Of a DNA stretch of 32,013 nucleotides, positions 8,538 to 15,350 are shown one piece after another. Position 1 is the first letter of the stretch. Every line of letters starts with the position of its first letter. Where the stretch lies: assembly GCA_019058015.1 (NCBI GenBank), contig JAHLWH010000138.1, forward strand, positions 1 to 32,013, given 5' to 3'. Position numbers and translations under genes: made by a program. A model generated the notes under the pieces. That model was given only the letters and a program-made list of their open reading frames with translations. It was not told the origin of the DNA and did no database searches. The stretch comes from Promethearchaeota archaeon (lineage in GTDB: Archaea > Asgardarchaeota > Lokiarchaeia > Sigyniarchaeales > SOKP01).

Positions 8538-8573
8538 GTCAATCTTGCACTAACATTTTTTGAAAGATATCAT
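8538..8573 (-). promoter_or_regulatory. SECIS element for the beta-grasp selenoprotein
   Basis: On the minus strand, 11 nt after the TAG stop at 8587-8585: AUGA (8573-8570), a 5' strand UAUCUUUC, a 13-nt loop AAAAAAUGUUAGU, a 3' strand GCAAGAU and UGAC ending at 8538. UGA and GA form the expected G-A tandem, with a U-U next to it. The stem has one internal mismatch (U-C). A short lower helix UUUG/CAAA flanks the quartet. Architecture and loop match the SECIS at 4681-4716 although the surrounding genes are unrelated. Confidence 0.82.
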
Positions 8574-8584
8574 ACAAATTTAAT

Positions 8585-9053
8585 CTATTTCTTTAGTTTT
8601 TTAAAGTAATGGGCAAAATATTCATTTTCTTTTCCGAATTTTTTCATAATGATCTTTTTGAGTGAACCCATATCTAATCGTTGCTTGACCTTTTCTCATC
8701 AACATCCAGCATCAGGATGTAGCTTAATCTCACTATCTGGATACAAATTGAAATCCAAATTATCCCGAAGAGGCATAAACTGTCTATTAGGTCCATAAGC
8801 ATTCACAGCGCAGTCGTCGTATATCTCATTTTTTTGTGGATTCCAGAATAATTGTAGATAAGTTTTAATATAGCCCTCATATAAAGGGAATGGAGAATTT
8901 TCTGGATTTTCTAAAACATGTTTATCCACAATAGCTAATGCTTCAATAAATTTAGCGTCGTCCTTTACTAATACCTCATATTTTTTACCTTCATTGAGCC
9001 CTTTTACAGGTGCAAAAATTGTAAATTCAATTTTTTTAATTTTTCACCACCAT
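8585..9053 (-). CDS. MoaD/ThiS-like beta-grasp selenoprotein with Cys-Sec-Sec near the C-terminus
   Basis: The clean frame begins MDKHVLENPEN at 8929 and stops at TGA (8701-8699), but a second TGA follows directly (8698-8696). The frame then stays open for 36 more codons to TAG 8585, with a SECIS 11 nt later. Upstream the frame continues without a start to about 9040. Removing one A from the A5 run at 9040-9044 joins it to ATG 9053 (MVVKIKKIEFTIFAPV), for 155 residues in all with Sec118 and Sec119. The pattern is beta-strand start, VNAYGPNRQFMPL, then PDSEIKLHPDAGC. The last part matches the G-D-E-V-x-L-x-P-P-V-x-G-G end of MoaD/ThiS proteins, with the Gly-Gly tail replaced by G-C-U-U and then a basic tail. 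Function unknown; a sulfur/selenium carrier or redox role is inference. Confidence 0.72.
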
Positions 9054-9135
9054 TTTTTTTTAATAAATTAATTTAATGACAAAAAAGTTATTTAAAATTT
9101 AAGATTTAAAGTCTGAAAGTGTGTGTGTTTTTCAT

Positions 9136-10284
9136 TTATCTTTTTAGGTTATTTATATTTGCTGATGGCTTCTTCATATCTTTCCCAAAAACCATGGCTT
9201 CTTCATATCCTTCCCAAAAACCACGCCTTCCTAAAAATCTACCTAAATATACCATAGACAGCATCACAGGAACTTCCCAGAATAACCCCATTGTAGTACC
9301 TAACGCCGCAATTGAACCAACTCCATACATCGCAACAGCAACGGCAATAGCAATCTCAAAATGGCTCGAAGAGCCAATAATTATTGTAATTATTGCATAA
9401 CGATAGCTCAATTTTAACAGTTTGGTGATTAATATATTGTAACCAACAACAATAGCAAATCCAACTAAGAGGGGGATAGTAATTAATAACAATAAATCTG
9501 GGTTTCCTACAAGGACTTCGCCGTTTAATGAAAATAATACAACTAAAGTCATCAGCAATGCAATTATTGCTACTGTCGATACAGCGGGTTTATACTTAGT
9601 GTTAAACCACACCTCCCCTTTTGTTTTAGTTAAAGCTTTCTTAGTTATTATCCCTAACAATAGTGGTAGCCCAATAAATACAGCTAAAGAAATCAATAAG
9701 GTCATCGGATCTAAAGGAATTTTTTTCTCTAAAGTAATATTTGCTAGAAATACTAGGAGAGTTACAACAGGTATATACAAAAAAATAATAGTGACCGTAT
9801 TTAAGCTAGTTGTAACTACATTTTGTTCTTGATTTCCTTTTGCCATCCAACCCCATACTAATACCATAGCAGTACATGGACTACTGCTAAGTAAAAGAAC
9901 AGCTAAAACGAGTTGTTCATTTACTCTTAGGAATAAGATTGCCATTGCAGCACCCACTAAAGGAGCTACAATCCAATTGGATAATAACGTTAATATTATT
10001 GGTTTGGGATTTTTTCCCAATTTTTTCAGCTCAGATACTTGGAGATTTAACATTGCTGGATACATCATAAGAAAAAGGCAGATACCAATAGGTATAGAAA
10101 TCCCCGCAATTTGCCAAGAATCAATCGTCTCACCTATTCCAGGAACGAACTGCGATAGTAAGATCCCTAATAACATGCATAATGCGATCCAAATAGGAAG
10201 TAATTTCTCGAAAAAACTGATCCCTTTAGGTTTTTCTTTATTACTTTCTACTTCCGCCACAAGTCCCGCCTCAATTTCTGTCAA
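9136..10284 (-). CDS. acr3: ACR3-family arsenite efflux transporter
   Basis: 382 residues with about ten hydrophobic helices. The family Cys in TM4 is present (SSSPCTAMVLVWGWMAKGN), as is the late helix motif GSSSHFEIAIAVAVAMYG. ACR3 exports arsenite, sometimes antimonite, using the proton gradient. The divergent arsR at 10420 and the inverted repeats between them indicate metalloid control. The C-terminus carries a tandem 29-bp duplication (9165-9222). Since 29 is not a multiple of 3, the second copy is read in another frame, giving the tail WEGYEEAMVFGKDMKKP. The change is beyond the last helix, so transport is probably unaffected. ATG 10284 is assumed; there is no strong Shine-Dalgarno. 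Confidence 0.88.
   Translation of the reverse strand: MTEIEAGLVAEVESNKEKPKGISFFEKLLPIWIALCMLLGILLSQFVPGIGETIDSWQIAGISIPIGICLFLMMYPAMLNLQVSELKKLGKNPKPIILTLLSNWIVAPLVGAAMAILFLRVNEQLVLAVLLLSSSPCTAMVLVWGWMAKGNQEQNVVTTSLNTVTIIFLYIPVVTLLVFLANITLEKKIPLDPMTLLISLAVFIGLPLLLGIITKKALTKTKGEVWFNTKYKPAVSTVAIIALLMTLVVLFSLNGEVLVGNPDLLLLITIPLLVGFAIVVGYNILITKLLKLSYRYAIITIIIGSSSHFEIAIAVAVAMYGVGSIAALGTTMGLFWEVPVMLSMVYLGRFLGRRGFWEGYEEAMVFGKDMKKPSANINNLKR
9165..9222. repeat. 29-bp tandem duplication in the 3' end of acr3
   Basis: Two adjacent 29-bp copies (9165-9193 and 9194-9222) differ by one base (T/C). They lie in the acr3 C-terminal codons and shift the frame of the tail. The near-identity suggests a recent slippage event. 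Confidence 0.85.
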
Positions 10285-10325
10285 TTTTTCCTTCTTCCAT
10301 TTTTTCCTTTTTAGATTTAATTAAT

Positions 10326-10376
10326 ATTGATTCAATAAATTTAAATTATTTAATAAATAGATATATTTAAATCTAT
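10326..10376. promoter_or_regulatory. Divergent acr3/arsR promoter with inverted repeats
   Basis: Two dyads lie between the divergent starts: ATTGA-T-TCAAT (10326-10336) and ATAGAT-8 nt-ATCTAT (10357-10376). The second encloses a TATA-like ATATTTAA. The position is right for ArsR binding that would block both genes. This is motif-level inference. Confidence 0.5.
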
Positions 10377-10419
10377 CTATTTAATATAAGAATTAATTAA
10401 AAATTAATATACTAAGATT

Positions 10420-10770
10420 ATGGAAAAAAAAACAATTGAAGAAATTAAAAAGTTAATTGAATGTATTGGTCTTAATGTAGATGTAAATGAATATATTAAA
10501 GAATTAAAGAAAAACAAAGATAAAATTTTATCTAATACTGACTTTAAAAAGATGGTTAATTTTCATAAAGCGCTTGGACATAGGTCTAGGTATTTAATTT
10601 ATAATTTGATAAAGAAAAAAAAAATGTGCATATGTGAGTTAAATGTGATTATAGACTTAGCCCAACCAACAATTTCACATCATGTGAAAATTTTAGAACA
10701 AGCAGATTTGATTGAAGGAATAAAAAATGGTAAATTTACTCATTATCAAATTATAAAGGAAATTAATTAG
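10420..10770 (+). CDS. arsR: ArsR-family metalloregulator next to acr3
   Basis: 116 residues. An N-terminal helical extension (about 1-45) precedes a winged helix. The metal-site motif KKMCICELNVII (C-x-C before the recognition helix) is the ArsR/SmtB alpha3-type site, and PTISHHVKILEQADLIEG is the DNA-recognition helix and turn. Such proteins repress metalloid resistance genes and release DNA on binding As(III) or another thiophilic ion. It is divergent from acr3, so autoregulation through the dyads at 10326-10376 is likely. Confidence 0.85.
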   Translation: MEKKTIEEIKKLIECIGLNVDVNEYIKELKKNKDKILSNTDFKKMVNFHKALGHRSRYLIYNLIKKKKMCICELNVIIDLAQPTISHHVKILEQADLIEGIKNGKFTHYQIIKEIN

Positions 10771-10824
10771 TTTCTAAAATTAATTAAGATTTGAACTTCT
10801 ATATTTAAAGTTATTTTTTAAGTT

Positions 10825-11292
10825 CTAGCAATTAATATTTTTTTCTCGTAATTTATCCAAGATATAATTCGAAATTTTTTCAACTTCTTCCTGATTCACA
10901 TCGTTTGCCTTAGGGATTTTTTGAAAAGCGTAAGGATCATTTAAATCTAAATCTTGTTTAGGAACGAATTGTTGAAGGTTAATTACTAAATCGGGTTTTA
11001 TATCAAGAGCTTTTAGGATCTGAACCATACATGATGTTCTACAACCATCAATTACTATTATATAATTTGAAAATAATCGTTGTTTAGTCATTTCAAAAAG
11101 ATTTTCTTTCTTAAGTAAATAATTTCTTAAAAAAAAAGTTGAGCAAAAAAATTCACTAAAATTTGAGATTGAATCATTAACATCTAAGTTTAATGCAATT
11201 TTGCGTGCCAATTCCCCATTATATTCAGATCCTGAGCAGGGTATTAAGATAATACTTTTTTCAGGTGTTTTCATTTCTGTCATTTGTATCAT
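10825..11292 (-). CDS. DGC-domain putative zinc/thiol protein
   Basis: 155 residues. It begins the family core with IILIPCSGSEYNGELARKIAL and has the signature Asp-Gly-Cys in IVIDGCRTSCMVQIL. The DGC family is named for this triad and is proposed to bind zinc through conserved Cys; its biochemical role is unknown. It is the last gene of a minus-strand operon, arsR2 / thioredoxin-like / this gene, with gaps of 12-13 nt. Three further DGC-type proteins lie in the facing cluster at 12822-14551. Control by ArsR and pairing with a thioredoxin-like protein suggest a thiol or metalloid role. The family call is firm; function is inference. Confidence 0.78.
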   Translation of the reverse strand: MIQMTEMKTPEKSIILIPCSGSEYNGELARKIALNLDVNDSISNFSEFFCSTFFLRNYLLKKENLFEMTKQRLFSNYIIVIDGCRTSCMVQILKALDIKPDLVINLQQFVPKQDLDLNDPYAFQKIPKANDVNQEEVEKISNYILDKLREKNINC

Positions 11293-11304
11293 CCAATTTT
11301 ATTA

Positions 11305-11589
11305 CTATATTATGCCTTTTTCTTTCAAAAGTTCAGGCAATTTTTGTTTGAATAGAAATGGAGATGTAAAAATTACTTTTCCCTCAACAACTACGCTATT
11401 ACCGCGCAAATTTAATTTACGAGCTTCTTCAGAATCTAAATTTTTAGTTTGAAATTTAATTTTTTTTTTATAATCCTGAAAAGCCGAAAAAACAGAATTC
11501 ATAAATCTTTCCCATATACACGCGCATGTATTTAATGGCACATAAATATCGACTTTAAGTTTATGATCTACATCATTATCCTTTGACAT
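11305..11589 (-). CDS. Small thioredoxin-fold protein with C-A-C motif
   Basis: 94 residues: a beta-strand KVDIYVPLNTCACIWERFMNSVF, then helix, strand (KIKFQTKNL), and the NSVVVEGKVIFTSPFLFKQKLPELL half typical of small ArsE/glutaredoxin-like folds, with VEGKVIF as the late hairpin. The active-site region is T-C-A-C rather than CxxC. Located 13 nt after arsR2 and 12 nt before a DGC gene, it is probably a cytosolic thiol carrier for that protein. Related small thioredoxin-like proteins occur as selenoproteins in selenium-linked gene clusters (from memory); no UGA is present here. Confidence 0.65.
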   Translation of the reverse strand: MSKDNDVDHKLKVDIYVPLNTCACIWERFMNSVFSAFQDYKKKIKFQTKNLDSEEARKLNLRGNSVVVEGKVIFTSPFLFKQKLPELLKEKGII

Positions 11590-11602
11590 AATACCACCCT
11601 AC

Positions 11603-11923
11603 TTAAATTTCAGCTTGTATTTCTACAATTTTTTTAAATTTTTTATTCCTTTTTATCAAATTATCGATAGTTGCTAACAATTTGAATATTTGAGGATCTT
11701 TAATTCTATAAAGCACTTTCACGCCTTCTTTTCTTCCAACGATTAAGTCAGCATTCATCAATTTTTTTAAATGCCTAGAAAGCGTAGATTGGGACTTTTC
11801 GAACACTTTCTCCAAGTCACAAGCGCACAATTCCTCTCCATGTCTAAGAAGGCTTAGAATTTCGAGACGAGATACATCAGACAGGGCGTTTAATAACTTT
11901 AATCTTAAATTTTGAAGATCCAC
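11603..11923 (-). CDS. Second ArsR-family regulator
   Basis: 106 residues. Winged helix with GEELCACDLEKVFEKSQSTLSRHLKKLMNADLIVGR; the C-A-C-D metal-site motif is ArsR-like. It is the first gene of the minus-strand operon with the thioredoxin-like and DGC genes and is divergent from the HdrA-N/ferredoxin/DGC-GcvH cluster. It is the natural regulator of both through the dyad at 12039-12054. It differs strongly from the 10420 paralogue. Confidence 0.85.
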   Translation of the reverse strand: MDLQNLRLKLLNALSDVSRLEILSLLRHGEELCACDLEKVFEKSQSTLSRHLKKLMNADLIVGRKEGVKVLYRIKDPQIFKLLATIDNLIKRNKKFKKIVEIQAEI

Positions 11924-12038
11924 ATTAAATTCAAATTTGCATTTTTATACATATATTCATAATAAATATCTTATTCTTAAAATAAAAAGGTTGTCATTAT
12001 AAAATAAATCTGTTTTAATTATTTAATTTTATGTGTTC

Positions 12039-12054
12039 ATGCGCGATAGTGCAT
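12039..12054. promoter_or_regulatory. Candidate ArsR2 operator in a divergent promoter
   Basis: ATGC-8 nt-GCAT dyad directly before a TATA-like ATATTTAAAT (12055-12064), in the 193-bp gap between arsR2 and the 12117 gene. It is the only GC-bearing dyad in an otherwise AT-only stretch. Role inferred from position. Confidence 0.4.
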
Positions 12055-12116
12055 ATATTTAAATAATATATTATTTATTTTATCATAGAAAAAAAAATTA
12101 ATTTCCGTGAAGAAGA

Positions 12117-12518
12117 ATGGCAGGAAACGAGAAAGAAAAGGAAGAAAAGGAAATCGGTTTTGTAATGTGCGTTTGTACTGGAAAATGCCCTGGATTCGCA
12201 AGAATGGATATTTGGGATTTTATCAATAGAGTTCGAGTGGAATTGCCAGTAGAATACGGTTTTATTCACCCACAATTATGTGAGGAAGATGGTGATAGAT
12301 TTCTTGATGATTTTTTACGACCTGGGAGAAAATATATAGTTGCTGGTTGCGCTCCAAATATGCAATATAAATTATTCCGGGACGCATTTAAAAAGGCAGG
12401 ACTTGATGTTAAAAAGGATCTAATTCCTTTAGACATACGAGAGATGACTACTGATGAAGCCGTTGATTTAGTGGAAAAGAAATTAGAAGAATTGGAGGAG
12501 GATGGTGATAATGGGTGA
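12117..12518 (+). CDS. Stand-alone HdrA N-terminal-domain protein
   Basis: 133 residues. After a Lys/Glu leader, GFVMCVCTGKCPGF resembles the C-x-C-G start of HdrA. IHPQLCEEDGDRFLDDFLR and YIVAGCAPNMQYKLFRDAFKKAGL match the HdrA segments that carry the Cys in M-C-S and the A-C-S/T-P-R-x-H motif. LIPLDIREM corresponds to the 'ANIREQC' segment, although its Cys is missing. HdrA's flavin and inserted ferredoxin domains are absent, but the next gene is a ferredoxin, so together they look like a split, flavin-free HdrA fragment. It would bind an Fe-S cluster or transfer sulfur or electrons to the downstream lipoyl/DGC proteins. Confidence 0.65.
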   Translation: MAGNEKEKEEKEIGFVMCVCTGKCPGFARMDIWDFINRVRVELPVEYGFIHPQLCEEDGDRFLDDFLRPGRKYIVAGCAPNMQYKLFRDAFKKAGLDVKKDLIPLDIREMTTDEAVDLVEKKLEELEEDGDNG

Positions 12519-12825
12519 AGGATACGATGCTGATAAAGAAACTTTTATGAGCGTTCCCAGGAAAAAAATACCATGGTGGCCTACGATAGATTACGAAAAG
12601 TGCGATTTTTGCATGGAATGCGATAAATTCTGTCCGCATAATGTATACGCAAAAACTAACGATGATAATAAAAAATTAATTGTAAAAAATCCTTATAATT
12701 GCGTCGTATTTTGTCGCGTATGTGCAAAAGCGTGTGCTCCAAACGCGTTAAAATTTCCGGATAAGAGAAAGATTACGAAATTAATTAAAAAATTGAGGTC
12801 AGAACAAAAAGGAGAATCACAGTGA
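12511..12825 (+). CDS. Two-cluster ferredoxin
   Basis: 104 residues from ATG 12511, about 10 nt after GGAGGAG (12494-12500). ATG 12502 lies too close to it. First cluster motif CDFCMECDKFCPHNVY; second NCVVFCRVCAKACAPNAL with a C-x3-C start instead of CxxC. A WWP segment precedes the first motif. It overlaps the HdrA-N gene by 8 nt and the DGC-GcvH gene by 4 nt, so the three are translationally coupled. It is the probable electron donor or acceptor of the cluster. Confidence 0.8.
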   Translation: MGEGYDADKETFMSVPRKKIPWWPTIDYEKCDFCMECDKFCPHNVYAKTNDDNKKLIVKNPYNCVVFCRVCAKACAPNALKFPDKRKITKLIKKLRSEQKGESQ

Positions 12826-13718
12826 CAAACTATAAGCTATGTATAATACCATGTAATGGATTAGATAAATCATTAGGGATAATTGCGCGAACTGTTGCCT
12901 TAAAAACCATCGAAAAAGAACCAAAAATAGAATTAATTTGCCCCGTTTTGTTAAACAATGGGGAGAAAAAATACGAAGAAATCTTAAAATCTTCTAAAAT
13001 TGTTGTAGTTGATGGTTGTATGACAGGATGTGCCACCAAATTAATAGAAGAAAGAAATCTAAAGATATTTAAAAAAGTATTCATCCCCGAAATGTCTAAA
13101 AAATTTAAATTAAAACCTGGAAAAAATTTAATCTTGACGGAGGAGGGAATTAACTTAGCTAAAACGATTGCTACTGAATTAATTGAATCATTAGATCGTT
13201 CTGATGACGAGATAACTATTGAATATAAAGAGATAGAAGATATTGACTATTTTGATATAACTGTTGATAAATTCTATTTTCGAGTGCCGAAAAGTGGATT
13301 TAATTTTAACGAAAACGATTGCTGGATAAAACCAGAGGGAGATTTAGGTTTAATTGGTATCACAGATTATTTACAGAACAGCGCCAGCGATATCATGTTC
13401 GTGGAATTACCCGAAATTGGTGGGAAAATTGAACAATTTGATGATGTTGGAAGTTTTGAATCGGTAAAAACTGTTTTACAATTGATTTCACCTGTGTCTG
13501 GAGAGATTGTATCTATAAACAAACTATTAGAGAAACAGCCAGAACTCTTAAACCAAGATCCTTACGGAAAAGGATGGTTTGCTGAAATAAAATTAGCAAA
13601 TTTCGAAGAAGATAAGGAACTTTTAATGGACTGTTCAGAATATTTTGAATATATGAAAAATAAAATTATGAAAGAAAGTGAGCATTTAAAAAAAATGAAA
13701 AGTGAGAAAAATGACTAA
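12822..13718 (+). CDS. Fusion of a DGC zinc/thiol domain with a GcvH-type lipoyl domain
   Basis: 298 residues, GTG start overlapping the ferredoxin stop, GGAG upstream. Residues 1-125 are a DGC domain: LCIIPCNGLDKS with Cys11 and VVVDGCMTGCATKL with Asp64-Gly65-Cys66 and Cys70. Residues about 148-285 are a glycine-cleavage-H-like domain: GLIGITDYLQNSASDIMFVELP, GSFESVKTVLQLISPVSGEIV with the lipoyl-lysine at 216, and LLNQDPYGKGWFAEIKL. No glycine cleavage P or T protein is nearby, so the lipoyl group probably carries thiol, sulfur or electrons for this cluster, as lipoate-binding proteins do in sulfur-oxidising sHdr systems. The coupling of a DGC domain to a lipoyl arm in one chain is unusual. 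Confidence 0.82.
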   Translation: MTNYKLCIIPCNGLDKSLGIIARTVALKTIEKEPKIELICPVLLNNGEKKYEEILKSSKIVVVDGCMTGCATKLIEERNLKIFKKVFIPEMSKKFKLKPGKNLILTEEGINLAKTIATELIESLDRSDDEITIEYKEIEDIDYFDITVDKFYFRVPKSGFNFNENDCWIKPEGDLGLIGITDYLQNSASDIMFVELPEIGGKIEQFDDVGSFESVKTVLQLISPVSGEIVSINKLLEKQPELLNQDPYGKGWFAEIKLANFEEDKELLMDCSEYFEYMKNKIMKESEHLKKMKSEKND

Positions 13719-14127
13719 AAAAAAAGTATTCATTATCCCTTGTAGCGGAATAGGCAAGGTTTTTGGTAGTATTGGCAGAGAAACCGCATATATCGTAGCA
13801 AATGAGTTATCAAGAGAAAAAGCTGCATTGGAATGTCTCCCTTTAATAGTGAAAGGGAAAAGCGAAGTTATTGAAGCGTTAAAAGAGAATAAGGTAATTA
13901 CGATTGATGGATGCCCTTTAAAGTGTTCTTATAATAATTTAATGGAGAAAGTGGGAAAGGTTGATTCACAATTCATGACTACAAATGTAGTTAAGGAAAA
14001 TCGGGACTTGAAACCTGAACCAAAAATTATACCAATAGGTGAAAACACTAAAAAATTATCCCAAAAATTAGCAGAACAAGTTGCAAAAGAAGTGGATAGA
14101 TTACTTGAAGAAGAGGGAGTGGAATAG
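13711..14127 (+). CDS. DGC-domain putative zinc/thiol protein
   Basis: 138 residues from ATG 13711, overlapping the previous stop by 8 nt; GTG 13702 is an alternative. Core FIIPCSGIGKVFGSIGRETAYIV (Cys11) and ITIDGCPLKCSYNNL (Asp66-Gly67-Cys68, Cys72). The C-terminal part is a charged helix. It is the free-standing counterpart of the DGC half of the upstream fusion and is translationally coupled to it. It may form a heteromer with it or accept thiol or metal from its lipoyl arm (inference). Confidence 0.78.
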   Translation: MTKKKVFIIPCSGIGKVFGSIGRETAYIVANELSREKAALECLPLIVKGKSEVIEALKENKVITIDGCPLKCSYNNLMEKVGKVDSQFMTTNVVKENRDLKPEPKIIPIGENTKKLSQKLAEQVAKEVDRLLEEEGVE

Positions 14128-14131
14128 TCAA

Positions 14132-14551
14132 ATGAAGAAGAAGGTGGGAATTATTGCATGTAGTGGGGAAAATTTATTGGGGGGCACTTTAAGCCGTGCA
14201 GCAGCAAGAATTGTAGTTGAAAAATTACGCCCTAATAATACTATTATATTATGTCAGCCTTTATTCGCAGCTGGTGGGTTAGAAAGGCATGGTGGACAAG
14301 ATGAGCGAGATTTTGCTAAAAATCACCCAACTATTACTATAGAAGGTTGTAAAGAAGAATGCTCAAAAATTGCGGTTGAGCGATATAGCGGACCTGTTGC
14401 AGCAACCATAAGAGTTGACGAGATTATGGAAGCTCATTTCGAACTAAATCCTGAATCTCGGGAAGATTTAGGAGAAAACGGGATGAAATTAGCAGAGATA
14501 GTCGCTGAAGAGATTGCGAAGAAGGTTGACGAATATTTTCGGAGAGAATAA
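14132..14551 (+). CDS. DGC-like protein with Glu-Gly-Cys variant
   Basis: 139 residues from ATG 14132, after a purine-rich GAGGGAG. It keeps the fold start VGIIACSGENLLGGTLSRAAARIV, but the triad reads Glu-Gly-Cys (ITIEGCKEECSKIAVERY), with a second Cys four residues on. A Gly/His loop GGLERHGGQDERDF is specific to this copy. It follows the DGC gene by 4 nt. It is a diverged fourth member of the set, perhaps with altered metal or substrate preference. Confidence 0.72.
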   Translation: MKKKVGIIACSGENLLGGTLSRAAARIVVEKLRPNNTIILCQPLFAAGGLERHGGQDERDFAKNHPTITIEGCKEECSKIAVERYSGPVAATIRVDEIMEAHFELNPESREDLGENGMKLAEIVAEEIAKKVDEYFRRE

Positions 14552-14578
14552 AAGGACTTCAGCCTTTTGCTTTTTTTT
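14550..14578 (+). terminator. Hairpin plus T8 at the end of the DGC operon
   Basis: Stem AAAAGG (14550-14555) with CCTTTT (14563-14568), a 7-nt loop, then GC and eight T (14571-14578). It begins inside the stop codon of the 14132 gene, so the DUF166 gene after it may be weakly coupled or have its own start site. Confidence 0.65.
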
Positions 14579-14610
14579 AAATTCCCTTTAATAATAAAAA
14601 GAGATGGTGT

Positions 14611-15330
14611 GTGATTAAAAGAATAAATGGTTTGAAAATTGGTATTATATCTGATGGAAAATACGGAGAAAGGGCTTATGAGAATTTTAGACAAATTTTT
14701 GCAACCGAATGGATTCTTGTTCCCGATATTCCATCAACAGTAATGCTTGATGAGGAAATTGAACTGGACATTCCCGACTGCGATCTTTACATTTCTTATG
14801 TAAGACATCCAGATATGATACTTCAGCTAGCAGAGCTTCAGAAATCTTTGATTTTAGGAATCACGCCTGGAATTGGATTATATCATCAAGCAAAACGGAT
14901 TAATCCTAAAGTTATTAGCCCTCGCACGATGTGTTCATTAGAACCAAACACTGGTATCCCAGAAGTGGATGAATTTGCGAAATATTTTGGAAGACCCATT
15001 TTTAATATAGAATCGAATTCCCAAGGAAATATAACTGATGTTTTCGTTATAAGGTCATCTCCTTGCGGTTCTTCTCAAGCTGGAGCAGATTTTTTTAAAA
15101 ATAAAAAGCTAAGCGTTCAGAATTTACAAGATCTCGCCCTAAGCGTGTGTCACGAATGCAGGGCACCAAGGTTCGGGCACACTTGTGACAAAGAAGTCTC
15201 TGGAATAATTCACATGTTATCGTTCGTAAGTAATATTAAACTTGACGATAATTCGGAGTTAAGTGAAGACTTGAAAATATTTATCAAAGATATTAAAATT
15301 GAATATCAAAAGCGTGCAAAAATCGAATAA
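14611..15330 (+). CDS. DUF166-family protein
   Basis: 239 residues, GTG start after GAGATGG. The N-terminus LKIGIISDGKYGERAYENF and the Cys-rich second half (RTMCSLEPNTGIPEVDEFA, IRSSPCGSSQAGADFF, SVCHECRAPRFGHTC) fit the archaeal DUF166 family, which is of unknown function. Conserved Cys in RSSPCGSS and CHECRAP suggest metal or Fe-S binding. It lies after the DGC cluster and before a permease remnant. From memory, DUF166 proteins occur as Sec-containing forms in some anaerobes; all positions here are Cys. Family call moderately sure. Confidence 0.68.
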   Translation: MIKRINGLKIGIISDGKYGERAYENFRQIFATEWILVPDIPSTVMLDEEIELDIPDCDLYISYVRHPDMILQLAELQKSLILGITPGIGLYHQAKRINPKVISPRTMCSLEPNTGIPEVDEFAKYFGRPIFNIESNSQGNITDVFVIRSSPCGSSQAGADFFKNKKLSVQNLQDLALSVCHECRAPRFGHTCDKEVSGIIHMLSFVSNIKLDDNSELSEDLKIFIKDIKIEYQKRAKIE

Positions 15331-15350
15331 TGAAAAATAAAAAAAAATAA

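Noticed and set aside
9029-9040. ATT as start codon of the beta-grasp gene, with GGTGGTGA as ribosome site
   Set aside because: Dropping one A from the run gives a normal ATG start with a typical first beta-strand, a simpler explanation.
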